Part shown: piece after piece, positions 27,891 through 35,136 of the stretch | Layout: every line of letters begins with the position of its first letter | How positions within the stretch are numbered: the stretch's first letter is position 1 | Source of the DNA: Rhodococcus qingshengii JCM 15477 | GTDB lineage: Bacteria > Actinomycetota > Actinomycetes > Mycobacteriales > Mycobacteriaceae | Assembly (NCBI RefSeq): GCF_023221595.1 | Contig: NZ_CP096563.1 | Location: 2,338,501-2,402,500, forward strand | Direction of reading: 5' to 3' | Length of the DNA: 64,000 nt | The notes under the pieces: model-generated | What the model saw: only the letters and a program-made list of their open reading frames with translations | What the model was told of the DNA's origin: nothing | The model's database searches: none | Position numbers and translations under genes: made by a program

Positions 27891-29047
27891 GTGACGACAT
27901 GCCGTTGGCTGGATTCACGGTAGGTATCACTGCTTCGCGCCGCGCCGAGGAGTTCGCGACCTTGCTGACTCGTCGGGGAGCGGATGTCGTTCACGCTCCG
28001 GCGATTCGAATCATTCCGTTGGCCGACGACCGTGAGCTCGAAAGGGTGACACAGCAGATCATCTCGGATCCTCCCGAGGTGGTTGTCGCCACCACCGGGA
28101 TCGGATTCCGGGGTTGGCTGGAAGCAGCCGACGGGTGGGGTGAGGCGGAAAATCTCGGATCCGCGTTGGGCTCGGCTCGTCTGCTCGCGCGAGGACCGAA
28201 GGCCAAGGGAGCAATCCGCGCGGCCGACCTTCGTGAGGAATGGTCACCGGCATCCGAGTCTTCCGCCGAGGTGCTCGAACATCTTCTGGCAGAAGGTGTC
28301 TCGGGAAAGCGGATCGCTGTACAACTGCATGGTGCGACCACCGAGTGGGAGCCGATTCCCGACTTCTGTCAGGTGTTGCGCGAGGCCGGCGCCGAGGTCA
28401 TCGCGGTGCCCGTCTATCGATGGGAACCGCCGGAGGATCCGACGCTGCTCGACCGGATGATCGACGCCATAGCGTCAGCCGGAATCGACGCCGTCAGTTT
28501 CACCAGTGCACCGGCCGTAGCCTCGATGTTGATGCGCGCCGACAAGACCGGGGATCTCGGAGACATTCTCGACGCGATGCGGGGTCCGGTGGCGGCCATG
28601 TGCGTCGGCCCGGTCACCTCGGCGCCGCTCGAAGCGTTGAATGTACCGACCACAGCCCCGGCGCGGGCACGTCTGGGCGCGCTCGCGAGACACATCGTCG
28701 ACGAACTCCCGCAGCGAGCCAACAAGATTCAAGCCGGCGAACACGAAATCAGCATTCGCGGCGGTTGCGTAGTCGTGGACGGTGAAGTGAAGCAATTGCC
28801 GCCGGCTGCGATGTCGTTGATCCGCACTCTCGGTGCCAGCCCCGGTCGAGTCGTCTCCCGCGACGAACTGCTGGCTTCTCTTCCCGGCGGCGGCGGCGAC
28901 ACCCATGCCGTCGAGACCGCCGTCGCCCGATTGCGCGCGTGCCTCGGCGCGCCCAAAGCCGTTCAGACGGTGGTCAAGCGGGGCTATCGACTTGCCCTCG
29001 ACCCCGGCGACTACGTACAGAATCCCGGTGACTATGCAACGCGATGA
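27887..29047 (+). CDS. Uroporphyrinogen-III synthase fused to OmpR-type winged helix
   Basis: 386 residues. The first about 260 residues are a HemD-like fold (TVGITASRRAEEFATLL, VSFTSAPAV near 207). The last about 100 form a response-regulator-type winged helix (LPPAAMSLIRTLGASPGRVVSRDELLASLPG, VETAVARLRACLGA, VVKRGYRL). Homologue of Rv0260c, near mycobacterial nitrate/nitrite genes. It may make uroporphyrinogen III, act as a tetrapyrrole-sensing regulator of nirBD, or both. GTG 27887 overlaps the nirD stop; ATG 27899 is the alternative. Confidence 0.88.
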   Translation: MSDDMPLAGFTVGITASRRAEEFATLLTRRGADVVHAPAIRIIPLADDRELERVTQQIISDPPEVVVATTGIGFRGWLEAADGWGEAENLGSALGSARLLARGPKAKGAIRAADLREEWSPASESSAEVLEHLLAEGVSGKRIAVQLHGATTEWEPIPDFCQVLREAGAEVIAVPVYRWEPPEDPTLLDRMIDAIASAGIDAVSFTSAPAVASMLMRADKTGDLGDILDAMRGPVAAMCVGPVTSAPLEALNVPTTAPARARLGALARHIVDELPQRANKIQAGEHEISIRGGCVVVDGEVKQLPPAAMSLIRTLGASPGRVVSRDELLASLPGGGGDTHAVETAVARLRACLGAPKAVQTVVKRGYRLALDPGDYVQNPGDYATR

Positions 29048-29783
29048 CGATGTCCTCGTCCTGGTAGCTCATGGCACGCGTAGTGCACGTGGCGTGGAAA
29101 TGGTTGCCGCACTGGCCGACGCCGTCGGCACGGGCGTCGGACGCACGCGCGTTGCCTTTGTCGATGTGCTCGGTCCGTCACCTTCGGAAGTCCTCCGGGA
29201 CACTCCGGGGCGAGCGATTCTCGTACCGGCGTTCCTGGCGTCCGGCTACCACGTTCACACCGATGTTCGACGCGAAGTGGCGATCAGTGAGCACTCGGCT
29301 GTGAGTGTGACGCCCGCACTCGGACCCGATCCGGCGCTTGCACGCGTGCTGCTTCGGCGCTTGACCGAAGCGGGGTGGAATCCGGGTGACGCGACAGTGC
29401 TTGCTGCCGCCGGGTCGTCCGATGCGCGGGCGCTGCGAGACGTCGAGCGTGCTGCGCTGATGCTTGCCGAAGCGGCGGGGACTCGTGTCGACATCGGGTA
29501 CATCGCGACCGGGGAGCCGAAGGTAGCCGATGTTGTTGCAGCAGCACGCGTTCGCGGCGCGAAGCGAGTTTTTGTCGCCTCGTACCTCCTCGCGCACGGG
29601 CTGTTCCACGAAAGGTTGCACGCTGCAGGAGCCGATGGTGTGACCGAACCGCTCGGCGTCGATCCGGGAGTGGTGGACCTTGTCGTGAATCGGTATGAGA
29701 GTGCGCGAAGGGAACTAGTATCGCTGCATGACGTCTCACTCCGTAACGCCGACGTATGCCGACCTGGTCGCAGCAGTTCGTGA
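29034..29783 (+). CDS. Sirohydrochlorin ferrochelatase-like protein (CbiX family)
   Basis: 249 residues with two CbiX-type halves. The first half has the VLVAHGTRSARG start and SGYHVHTDVRRE; the second has VASYLLAHGLFHERL, bringing the metal-binding histidines. It would insert Fe2+ into sirohydrochlorin to make siroheme for NirB. It overlaps the HemD-like gene by 14 nt and its own 3' end overlaps the next gene by 56 nt, so the last about 18 residues are unlike the family. Start at ATG 29034 or GTG 29028. Confidence 0.88.
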   Translation: MQRDDDVLVLVAHGTRSARGVEMVAALADAVGTGVGRTRVAFVDVLGPSPSEVLRDTPGRAILVPAFLASGYHVHTDVRREVAISEHSAVSVTPALGPDPALARVLLRRLTEAGWNPGDATVLAAAGSSDARALRDVERAALMLAEAAGTRVDIGYIATGEPKVADVVAAARVRGAKRVFVASYLLAHGLFHERLHAAGADGVTEPLGVDPGVVDLVVNRYESARRELVSLHDVSLRNADVCRPGRSSS

Positions 29784-30375
29784 ATCCGACGTCAAGGCAC
29801 AGGCTCTCATCGGTGCACTGACCGAAGAGCAGGCGCGGGAGCCCTCCGGGCTCCCCGGGTGGAGTCGGGGACACGTCGTGACGCACATGTCGCGCAACGC
29901 CGACGCGCTGGGCAGATTTGTTGCCGGCGTGCAGGGCGGCGAATCGGGGGAGATGTATCCAGGGGGGCCGGATGCGCGCAATGCTGCAATCGAAGAGGGC
30001 GCAGATCGCCCGGCTGAATTGTTGGCCCTCGACTACCGCTTCTCGGGAACGAGGCTGGTCGACGCGTTGTGCGAGATCCCGACAGATCGACTGGACACAC
30101 CGGTGCCGTGGCGCAAACCTGTGACGGCATTCGATCTACCGATCCTGCGCTGGAACGAGATCGAGATTCACCTGATGGACCTCGACATCGGTTACACCTG
30201 CCACGACTGGCCTGCCGAGTTCGTGGAATTCACTCTCGCCAGTCAGTTGGGCGCACTCGAGACGGCGGTCCCGGGTGTACGAGTGCCGTCACTGTCCGAC
30301 GCGGAGACCTTGGCCTGGTTGGTTGGGAGGCCGACGAGGGTGGGGCTGCCGACTCTCCCTGCCTGGCCGTTCTGA
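29728..30375 (+). CDS. Mycothiol-dependent maleylpyruvate isomerase-family protein
   Basis: 215 residues of the DinB/MDMPI superfamily. The metal site is suggested by HVVTHMSRNADAL near 50 and RWNEIEIHLMDLDIG near 140, the positions of the zinc histidines and acid in mycothiol-dependent isomerases. The true substrate is unknown; gentisate genes are absent here. It overlaps the chelatase gene, suggesting co-transcription. The stop lies in a tandem repeat. Confidence 0.85.
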   Translation: MTSHSVTPTYADLVAAVRESDVKAQALIGALTEEQAREPSGLPGWSRGHVVTHMSRNADALGRFVAGVQGGESGEMYPGGPDARNAAIEEGADRPAELLALDYRFSGTRLVDALCEIPTDRLDTPVPWRKPVTAFDLPILRWNEIEIHLMDLDIGYTCHDWPAEFVEFTLASQLGALETAVPGVRVPSLSDAETLAWLVGRPTRVGLPTLPAWPF

Positions 30376-30409
30376 GATGCAGCCGTTCTGAGATGCAGCC
30401 GTTCTGAGA
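30366..30409. repeat. 16-bp tandem repeat, 2.75 copies
   Basis: GCCGTTCTGAGATGCA occurs at 30366 and 30382 and, for 12 bases, at 30398. The first copy contains the isomerase stop codon; the last ends 1 nt before the stop of the convergent hypothetical gene. Probable slippage product. Confidence 0.9.
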
Positions 30410-30410
30410 G

Positions 30411-31178
30411 TTAGAACAGGGTGGGGGCGCTCACGTCGTTGCGTGCTTGGGCCAACCGCGCACTCCACCTTTTCACCAACCACATCTCGACGATCTCGGG
30501 TTGGGTGCCGGCGGCATAGGCCCAGCTGTCGAGAAGTTCGCAGTACCGGCGGTAGCGACGCGTCGTGAAGCCGGTGACGGAAGGATCCTCGAGCCAGCCC
30601 TCGTGGATGAGCGTCGAGACTCCGTACTGGTCGATCATCTGAGCGCGTCGGCCTTCGTCCTGTACGCCCACTGCCCACATGAAAGCGGCCATCAGCGATA
30701 CCCCGACACCGGGGGTGAGTGGCCACCCGGACCAGGTGTCGCGCCGGACGACGGGCATCGACTTGTTTTTCGAGCAGTGATCGAGAATGGCTGTGATCTG
30801 GGTCAGCGGATCCTCGTCCTCGCGGTGATGGGGATTGAAGACGTTGGGGAACCGCCGTGTGAAACGTCGGCTCTCGTGCGAGCCCTGCCAGGCCGCGCAG
30901 AGAAACAGTAGTCCGAGGCCGTCGTGCTGGGCGACAACGAGATCGCTCGACGGGCGAAGGTCGTTGCGTTGAACGATGGCTCGACCTTCGGTGATCACTT
31001 TGCCGTCGAGATCACGCCCGCGCAGGCTGATGGTGTGGCCGGCGTCCTTCAGGTGTGCGTTCCACCAATCCAGGTCGACGGTGGCTTCGTCGTCGAGGAC
31101 GTGCAGTGGAAAGGTGCGGGAGCGGCACCACTCGACCAATGCGTCCGGCGGTTCGAATCCTTCGTCGACACGATTCAT
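30411..31178 (-). CDS. Hypothetical cytosolic protein
   Basis: 255 residues, no signal peptide or membrane helix. Rich in Trp, His and Arg (DWWNAHLKDAG, RRFTRRFPNVFNPHHRED, SMPVVRRDTWSGWPLTPG). I do not recognise the family. Convergent with the isomerase and divergent from a lipoprotein gene. Codon use looks native. Confidence 0.7.
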   Translation of the reverse strand: MNRVDEGFEPPDALVEWCRSRTFPLHVLDDEATVDLDWWNAHLKDAGHTISLRGRDLDGKVITEGRAIVQRNDLRPSSDLVVAQHDGLGLLFLCAAWQGSHESRRFTRRFPNVFNPHHREDEDPLTQITAILDHCSKNKSMPVVRRDTWSGWPLTPGVGVSLMAAFMWAVGVQDEGRRAQMIDQYGVSTLIHEGWLEDPSVTGFTTRRYRRYCELLDSWAYAAGTQPEIVEMWLVKRWSARLAQARNDVSAPTLF

Positions 31179-31267
31179 GGCGCGATGATCCCACGAGTCG
31201 CCGACAGTAATTCGTGCGACGCGCAGTCCACCGTGATGGAACCGGACACTCGCGGTACGCTCCGCTC

Positions 31268-31846
31268 ATGAAATTCGCGTCCTCGCAGGTGCGGTCGGCG
31301 CTGTGGACGGTAGCCATCGCTTTGGCGGCCACGAGTCTGAGCGGATGTATCGGTGCCGTTGATCGGATGGATTTCGACAATCAGATGCGCGAACGTGGCG
31401 GTGGGATGACGTCGGAGTTGGTGCGAGGCGGGTTCGACAGCCTCGCACATAGATACGGCGTCGACGCGGTATCGGTGACCAGCATCGACATCAGCCCGAT
31501 CGAGACGCTCGGAGTCACCGTTCGAGACCCCGGGAAGCCGACCCAGCTCGACAGATTCTCTTTCGACGGAGTCATTCTCGGCGAGCCCATCCCCGTGCAA
31601 GTCAGTGTCACCGACGATCTCGATGCACGATCGTTCACGCTGGATCAAGTGCCGGCATTGACGAACCTCGAGAAGTTGGTCGACGACGCGCTGGAGAACA
31701 GCGGTGTCGACGACGGCGAAGTCACCGGGATCTCGGTCAGTCGCACCGAGGCGATTCGCGCATCCGTGATGGTGGAATCTCCACGCTCGCGGGCGCTGGT
31801 GGTCTTCGAGCCTGACGGAACTCCCTTCCTGGTGCACCCGCTGTGA
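31268..31846 (+). CDS. Hypothetical lipoprotein
   Basis: 192 residues. The N-terminus has a short basic region, a hydrophobic stretch and lipobox LSGC, so the mature protein is membrane-anchored outside the cell. No known domain. ATG 31268 lies 6 nt after TACGCT (31256-31261), a leaderless arrangement. It overlaps the next gene by 4 nt, and the two probably act together. Confidence 0.75.
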   Translation: MKFASSQVRSALWTVAIALAATSLSGCIGAVDRMDFDNQMRERGGGMTSELVRGGFDSLAHRYGVDAVSVTSIDISPIETLGVTVRDPGKPTQLDRFSFDGVILGEPIPVQVSVTDDLDARSFTLDQVPALTNLEKLVDDALENSGVDDGEVTGISVSRTEAIRASVMVESPRSRALVVFEPDGTPFLVHPL

Positions 31847-32187
31847 GCCGCCGTATCGCTCCGTTGCTGATCTCCGTAGTGGTGATCGTGGTCGTGGGAA
31901 TCTTTGCTGCACTACTGTCTTCGGTGATCTGGCCAGGACAGGTCGCTCATTTGGCGCCGATTTTCTGTGAAGCTCCCACATCGAGCGCGATGGTCGTCTC
32001 GGATACCTTTTCCGACGGCGACGGTACGTCCACCAATTTCACGCTGTATTGCGTCGGACCGCGCGGTCAGACCGTTGATGCCGGGTGGCTGCTGCCGTTC
32101 TTGGTGCTGTGGGGCGTGTATTCGCTGGTGCTTGCGATAGTGGTCGGCGTGGTCGGGGTCAACCGGCGTAGGCGCCCAAACGACTGA
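31843..32187 (+). CDS. Hypothetical two-helix membrane protein
   Basis: 114 residues, GTG start overlapping the lipoprotein stop. Two transmembrane helices (about 7-29 and 82-106) flank an exported loop with a probable disulfide (FCEAP...LYC). Function unknown; likely partner of the preceding lipoprotein. Confidence 0.75.
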   Translation: MSRRIAPLLISVVVIVVVGIFAALLSSVIWPGQVAHLAPIFCEAPTSSAMVVSDTFSDGDGTSTNFTLYCVGPRGQTVDAGWLLPFLVLWGVYSLVLAIVVGVVGVNRRRRPND

Positions 32188-32192
32188 CCCGA

Positions 32193-33938
32193 TCAGCGTG
32201 GGAGGACAACCACTTCGGCGACGGCATCGTCTTCCGCGTGTGGCGGAACGAGTGCAAACGCGGAGCGCCCGATCAACCCCGCCAGGTGTGCGGTACGTAC
32301 AGACGGTTCGGCGCGCCAGCGACCGTCGGCGGATTGTGTGACCGGCAGTAGGCGTACCGCATCGGAAGTCACCGCAGCGGCGTTCTCGATGATGCCGAGC
32401 AGTGGCGGTGGGGTGTCGCTTCCCGTCAAGGCGGCCACGACGGTGGGCAGCATCGTCAACAGGGTGGTCACTGCGGCGTACGGGTTGCCGGGGAGGCCGA
32501 GAACCACCCGACCACTGGGCAGGACAGCCGTTATCTGAGATCCGCCCGGGCGCGAGGCGACTCGCCCGACAATCGTGCGAGCGCCGAGTCGATCGAGCGC
32601 ACTGCGCATTTCGTCGGCAGCGCCGCCGCCCGTGGCACCAATGACAACAAGCAGGTCCTGTTCAGTCGCATCCGCCAGTACACGCTCGAAACTGTCGGCC
32701 GTGTCCCTCAGGTGCGAATCCGCCACGCACCGTAGGCCGTTGCTTTCCAGTAGGTAGGGGAGAATCCCACCGACGGAGTCGCGGGTCTGACCTTCACGCA
32801 GTGGACCGGTCCGCCGGATCTCGTCGCCGGTGACTATCACGCGTGCCCGTACCGGACCACGGACGAGGGCGTCGAACACTTCACCGCTGGCAGCTGCGGA
32901 GACCACCGCCGGAGTCACCGCGGTACCAGTCGGGGCGATCGTGAATCCGGTGGTCCAATCTTCCCCTCGTGGTCGAGCGTCGTTGCGGTGCGGCGCATCC
33001 GGCAGTCTCCGTACCATCCGAGATGGCTCGTCGACGGACAGATACTCGTCACGAATCACCGAGGTGACGCCGAGGGGCAGGTGTGCTCCCGTGGCAATGC
33101 GAATCGCTTCGCCTTCACCGAGTTCGAGTTGCCCGTCGGCGCCCGCGATACGGATCTCGGTGCGGATTCGCCAGGGACCCTCGCCGGAGACGGCGTACCC
33201 GTCCATCGCCGAGACATCGGATCGAGGAAGATCACCCAGGGCGACGAGAGGCTGCGCGAGCGTTGCTCCGAGACTGTCGGCGAGGGCGGCCCAGTGTGGT
33301 GACAATGCTGTCAGTGAGTTCCTGACGGCGGCGCGGGCTTGCTCGATCGTCAGGCGCGGATGGTTTCGCGCGCGGTCGATGTCCGCCGGTGTGTCGCAGT
33401 CAGTGGTACCAGTGACACGCAGCGTCGAGAACGGCTCGGTGACAATCGCTTTCATAGGTTGATTCTCCAACCCCGAACTCTCCCGCAATGTGGACAGGCG
33501 TTGCCGGAGCTCGCGAAATGTCCACGCGGAGAGCAGGAATTGGGTTCGGTTGTTCTCGTCCACGGCACACGTCACCGGACTGTCCGTCGACGTGGCAGCT
33601 ATCAAAGCGTCGACTGATACGGCCTCGATGTGCGGCAGATCGGACGCCAGGACCACCACCACGGCGTCGTCGGGTAACCGGGTCGCAGACAATCCGGCCC
33701 AGATCGCCTCGACAGGGCCGGCTCCGGCCGGAGTTTCCTGAGTTTGAGTGATGCCAGGATCAAGTTCAGGGCGATGTGGACCGACCACGACGACGGCGTC
33801 CAGATGCGCCGTCGCTGAAAGCGCGATGTCGAGGAGCCTGCGGCCGTGAACGAGCAGGCCGGGTTTGTCGACACCACCCATTCGGGTCCCGCGACCACCC
33901 GCCAGAATGAGGGCGGCGGTCGGCGGCGTGACGGTCAT
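32193..33938 (-). CDS. Fused MobA-MoeA molybdenum-cofactor protein
   Basis: 581 residues. The N-terminal about 185 residues are a MobA guanylyltransferase (LILAGGRGTRMGGVDKP loop, ASDLPHI). The rest is a MoeA molybdenum insertase (DLPRSDVSAMDGYAV near 240, VIVTGDEI, VIGATGGGAADEM, LGLPGNPYAAV). One chain would thus insert molybdate and attach GMP, the last two steps to bis-MGD, the form used by nitrate reductase. ATG 33938 follows GGAGGT; the longer open frame upstream has no similarity. Confidence 0.92.
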   Translation of the reverse strand: MTVTPPTAALILAGGRGTRMGGVDKPGLLVHGRRLLDIALSATAHLDAVVVVGPHRPELDPGITQTQETPAGAGPVEAIWAGLSATRLPDDAVVVVLASDLPHIEAVSVDALIAATSTDSPVTCAVDENNRTQFLLSAWTFRELRQRLSTLRESSGLENQPMKAIVTEPFSTLRVTGTTDCDTPADIDRARNHPRLTIEQARAAVRNSLTALSPHWAALADSLGATLAQPLVALGDLPRSDVSAMDGYAVSGEGPWRIRTEIRIAGADGQLELGEGEAIRIATGAHLPLGVTSVIRDEYLSVDEPSRMVRRLPDAPHRNDARPRGEDWTTGFTIAPTGTAVTPAVVSAAASGEVFDALVRGPVRARVIVTGDEIRRTGPLREGQTRDSVGGILPYLLESNGLRCVADSHLRDTADSFERVLADATEQDLLVVIGATGGGAADEMRSALDRLGARTIVGRVASRPGGSQITAVLPSGRVVLGLPGNPYAAVTTLLTMLPTVVAALTGSDTPPPLLGIIENAAAVTSDAVRLLPVTQSADGRWRAEPSVRTAHLAGLIGRSAFALVPPHAEDDAVAEVVVLPR

Positions 33939-33988
33939 ACCTCCATGCTGCCCCATCGCCCGCGTCACGACGACCGGTGACACGTGAA

Positions 33989-34285
33989 TCAGAAGTGATA
34001 CCGAGCTTTCTTCAGGTCGATCCGACCGTCCTTGATCGGCACGCCTTCGAGTTCGAGCTTGGCGATCTGACGATGAGCCAGGTGCGCCGACGGTTTGCCG
34101 GAGGCGCCGAGAACCCGATGCCACGGCAGGTCGGCAGAGTCCGTTCGCATGATCCAACCGACCGTGCGAGCGCTGGAAAGTCCTGCAGCATCAGCGATAT
34201 CGCCGTATGTCGCCACGAAACCGGCCGGAATCGACGCGATGAGGCGCCGTACCTCTTCGATCTGCTCTTCGGTGGTGGCTGCCAT
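33989..34285 (-). CDS. Alkyltransferase-like DNA repair protein (ATL)
   Basis: 98 residues, the DNA-binding half of an O6-alkylguanine transferase. The active-site motif PCHRV is replaced by PWHRV, so it can bind but not dealkylate O6-alkylguanine; ATL proteins are known to flag such lesions for nucleotide excision repair. TYGDIADAAG and ARTVGWIM form the helix-turn-helix and arginine finger. Homologue of Rv3204. ATG 34285 is 10 nt after lipV. Confidence 0.93.
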   Translation of the reverse strand: MAATTEEQIEEVRRLIASIPAGFVATYGDIADAAGLSSARTVGWIMRTDSADLPWHRVLGASGKPSAHLAHRQIAKLELEGVPIKDGRIDLKKARYHF

Positions 34286-34295
34286 GTCGGTTCCT

Positions 34296-35084
34296 TCAGA
34301 GCATGCTGCGAACGAGGGCGGCGACTTCGTCGGCCCGTACGTGCGGGACCATGTGGTCACAGTCGAATTCGACACCGGTCAGATTTTCACCGAGGTGCTC
34401 GGTGAGTGCTGCCCGGAGCTCGGCGGTGACGTACGGCGGTTGGACCTTCATCGCCTGAACCAGCACGGTGGGCATCGACGACGGAGGCAGCACGATCGGG
34501 CGAGCGAGTTCGCCCCACCCGGTCACGATCGCGGGCGTGGACAGGCGCCAGTTGACGCGTCCGTTGCCCAGTTCGATCAGGTGTTCAGCCATCTCGACGT
34601 CGAGGTCCTGGGTGGGAACCTCACCCCACGAGCCGTGAATCTTCTCGGAGTATGCCTCTGCCGCATCGGTGTAATCCGGTGAGCCGATTGTGAGTTCGGC
34701 CACTTCCTGCATGAAAGTCGGATCCAACCCGATCGCCGGGTCGAGCAGGACGAGCCCACGAATGCGTTCCGGTGCGGTGGCCGCGAGGTGCAGCGCCAGC
34801 ATTCCGCCGAAAGAATGCGCGACGATCACCACCGGTCCGGTGGCATGTTCGTCGAGCGTCTCCAGCAGGCTCGCCACGTGGGATTCGATGTTCCACGGAG
34901 GAGCCCAGGTGGAACGCCCGTGACCGCGTAGATCCGGCGAGATCCAGCGCGCTTCGGGCAGTTGGTTCTCGGCCATCGACTGCCAACGTCGGCCGTGACC
35001 GGTCAGACCGTGCAGCGAAAGGATCTCCGGTGCCCCGACGGGTCCGTAGAGATACGTATGGAGTGCAGACACGAGGTCAATCAT
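34296..35084 (-). CDS. lipV: Alpha/beta-hydrolase, LipV-like lipase/esterase
   Basis: 262 residues. Oxyanion region LHGLTGHGRRW, nucleophile elbow AHSFGGM near 98, acid DPA, and catalytic His in CDHMVPH near 246. No signal peptide. Homologue of Rv3203. ATG 35084 is the family start; the frame extends upstream with no similarity. Divergent from adnA with 52 bp between. Confidence 0.88.
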   Translation of the reverse strand: MIDLVSALHTYLYGPVGAPEILSLHGLTGHGRRWQSMAENQLPEARWISPDLRGHGRSTWAPPWNIESHVASLLETLDEHATGPVVIVAHSFGGMLALHLAATAPERIRGLVLLDPAIGLDPTFMQEVAELTIGSPDYTDAAEAYSEKIHGSWGEVPTQDLDVEMAEHLIELGNGRVNWRLSTPAIVTGWGELARPIVLPPSSMPTVLVQAMKVQPPYVTAELRAALTEHLGENLTGVEFDCDHMVPHVRADEVAALVRSML

Positions 35085-35136
35085 GCCGGATGCAGGCGAT
35101 GTGTGAGTTGTCGGTGCGCTCTGGTGGAATGCCTGG

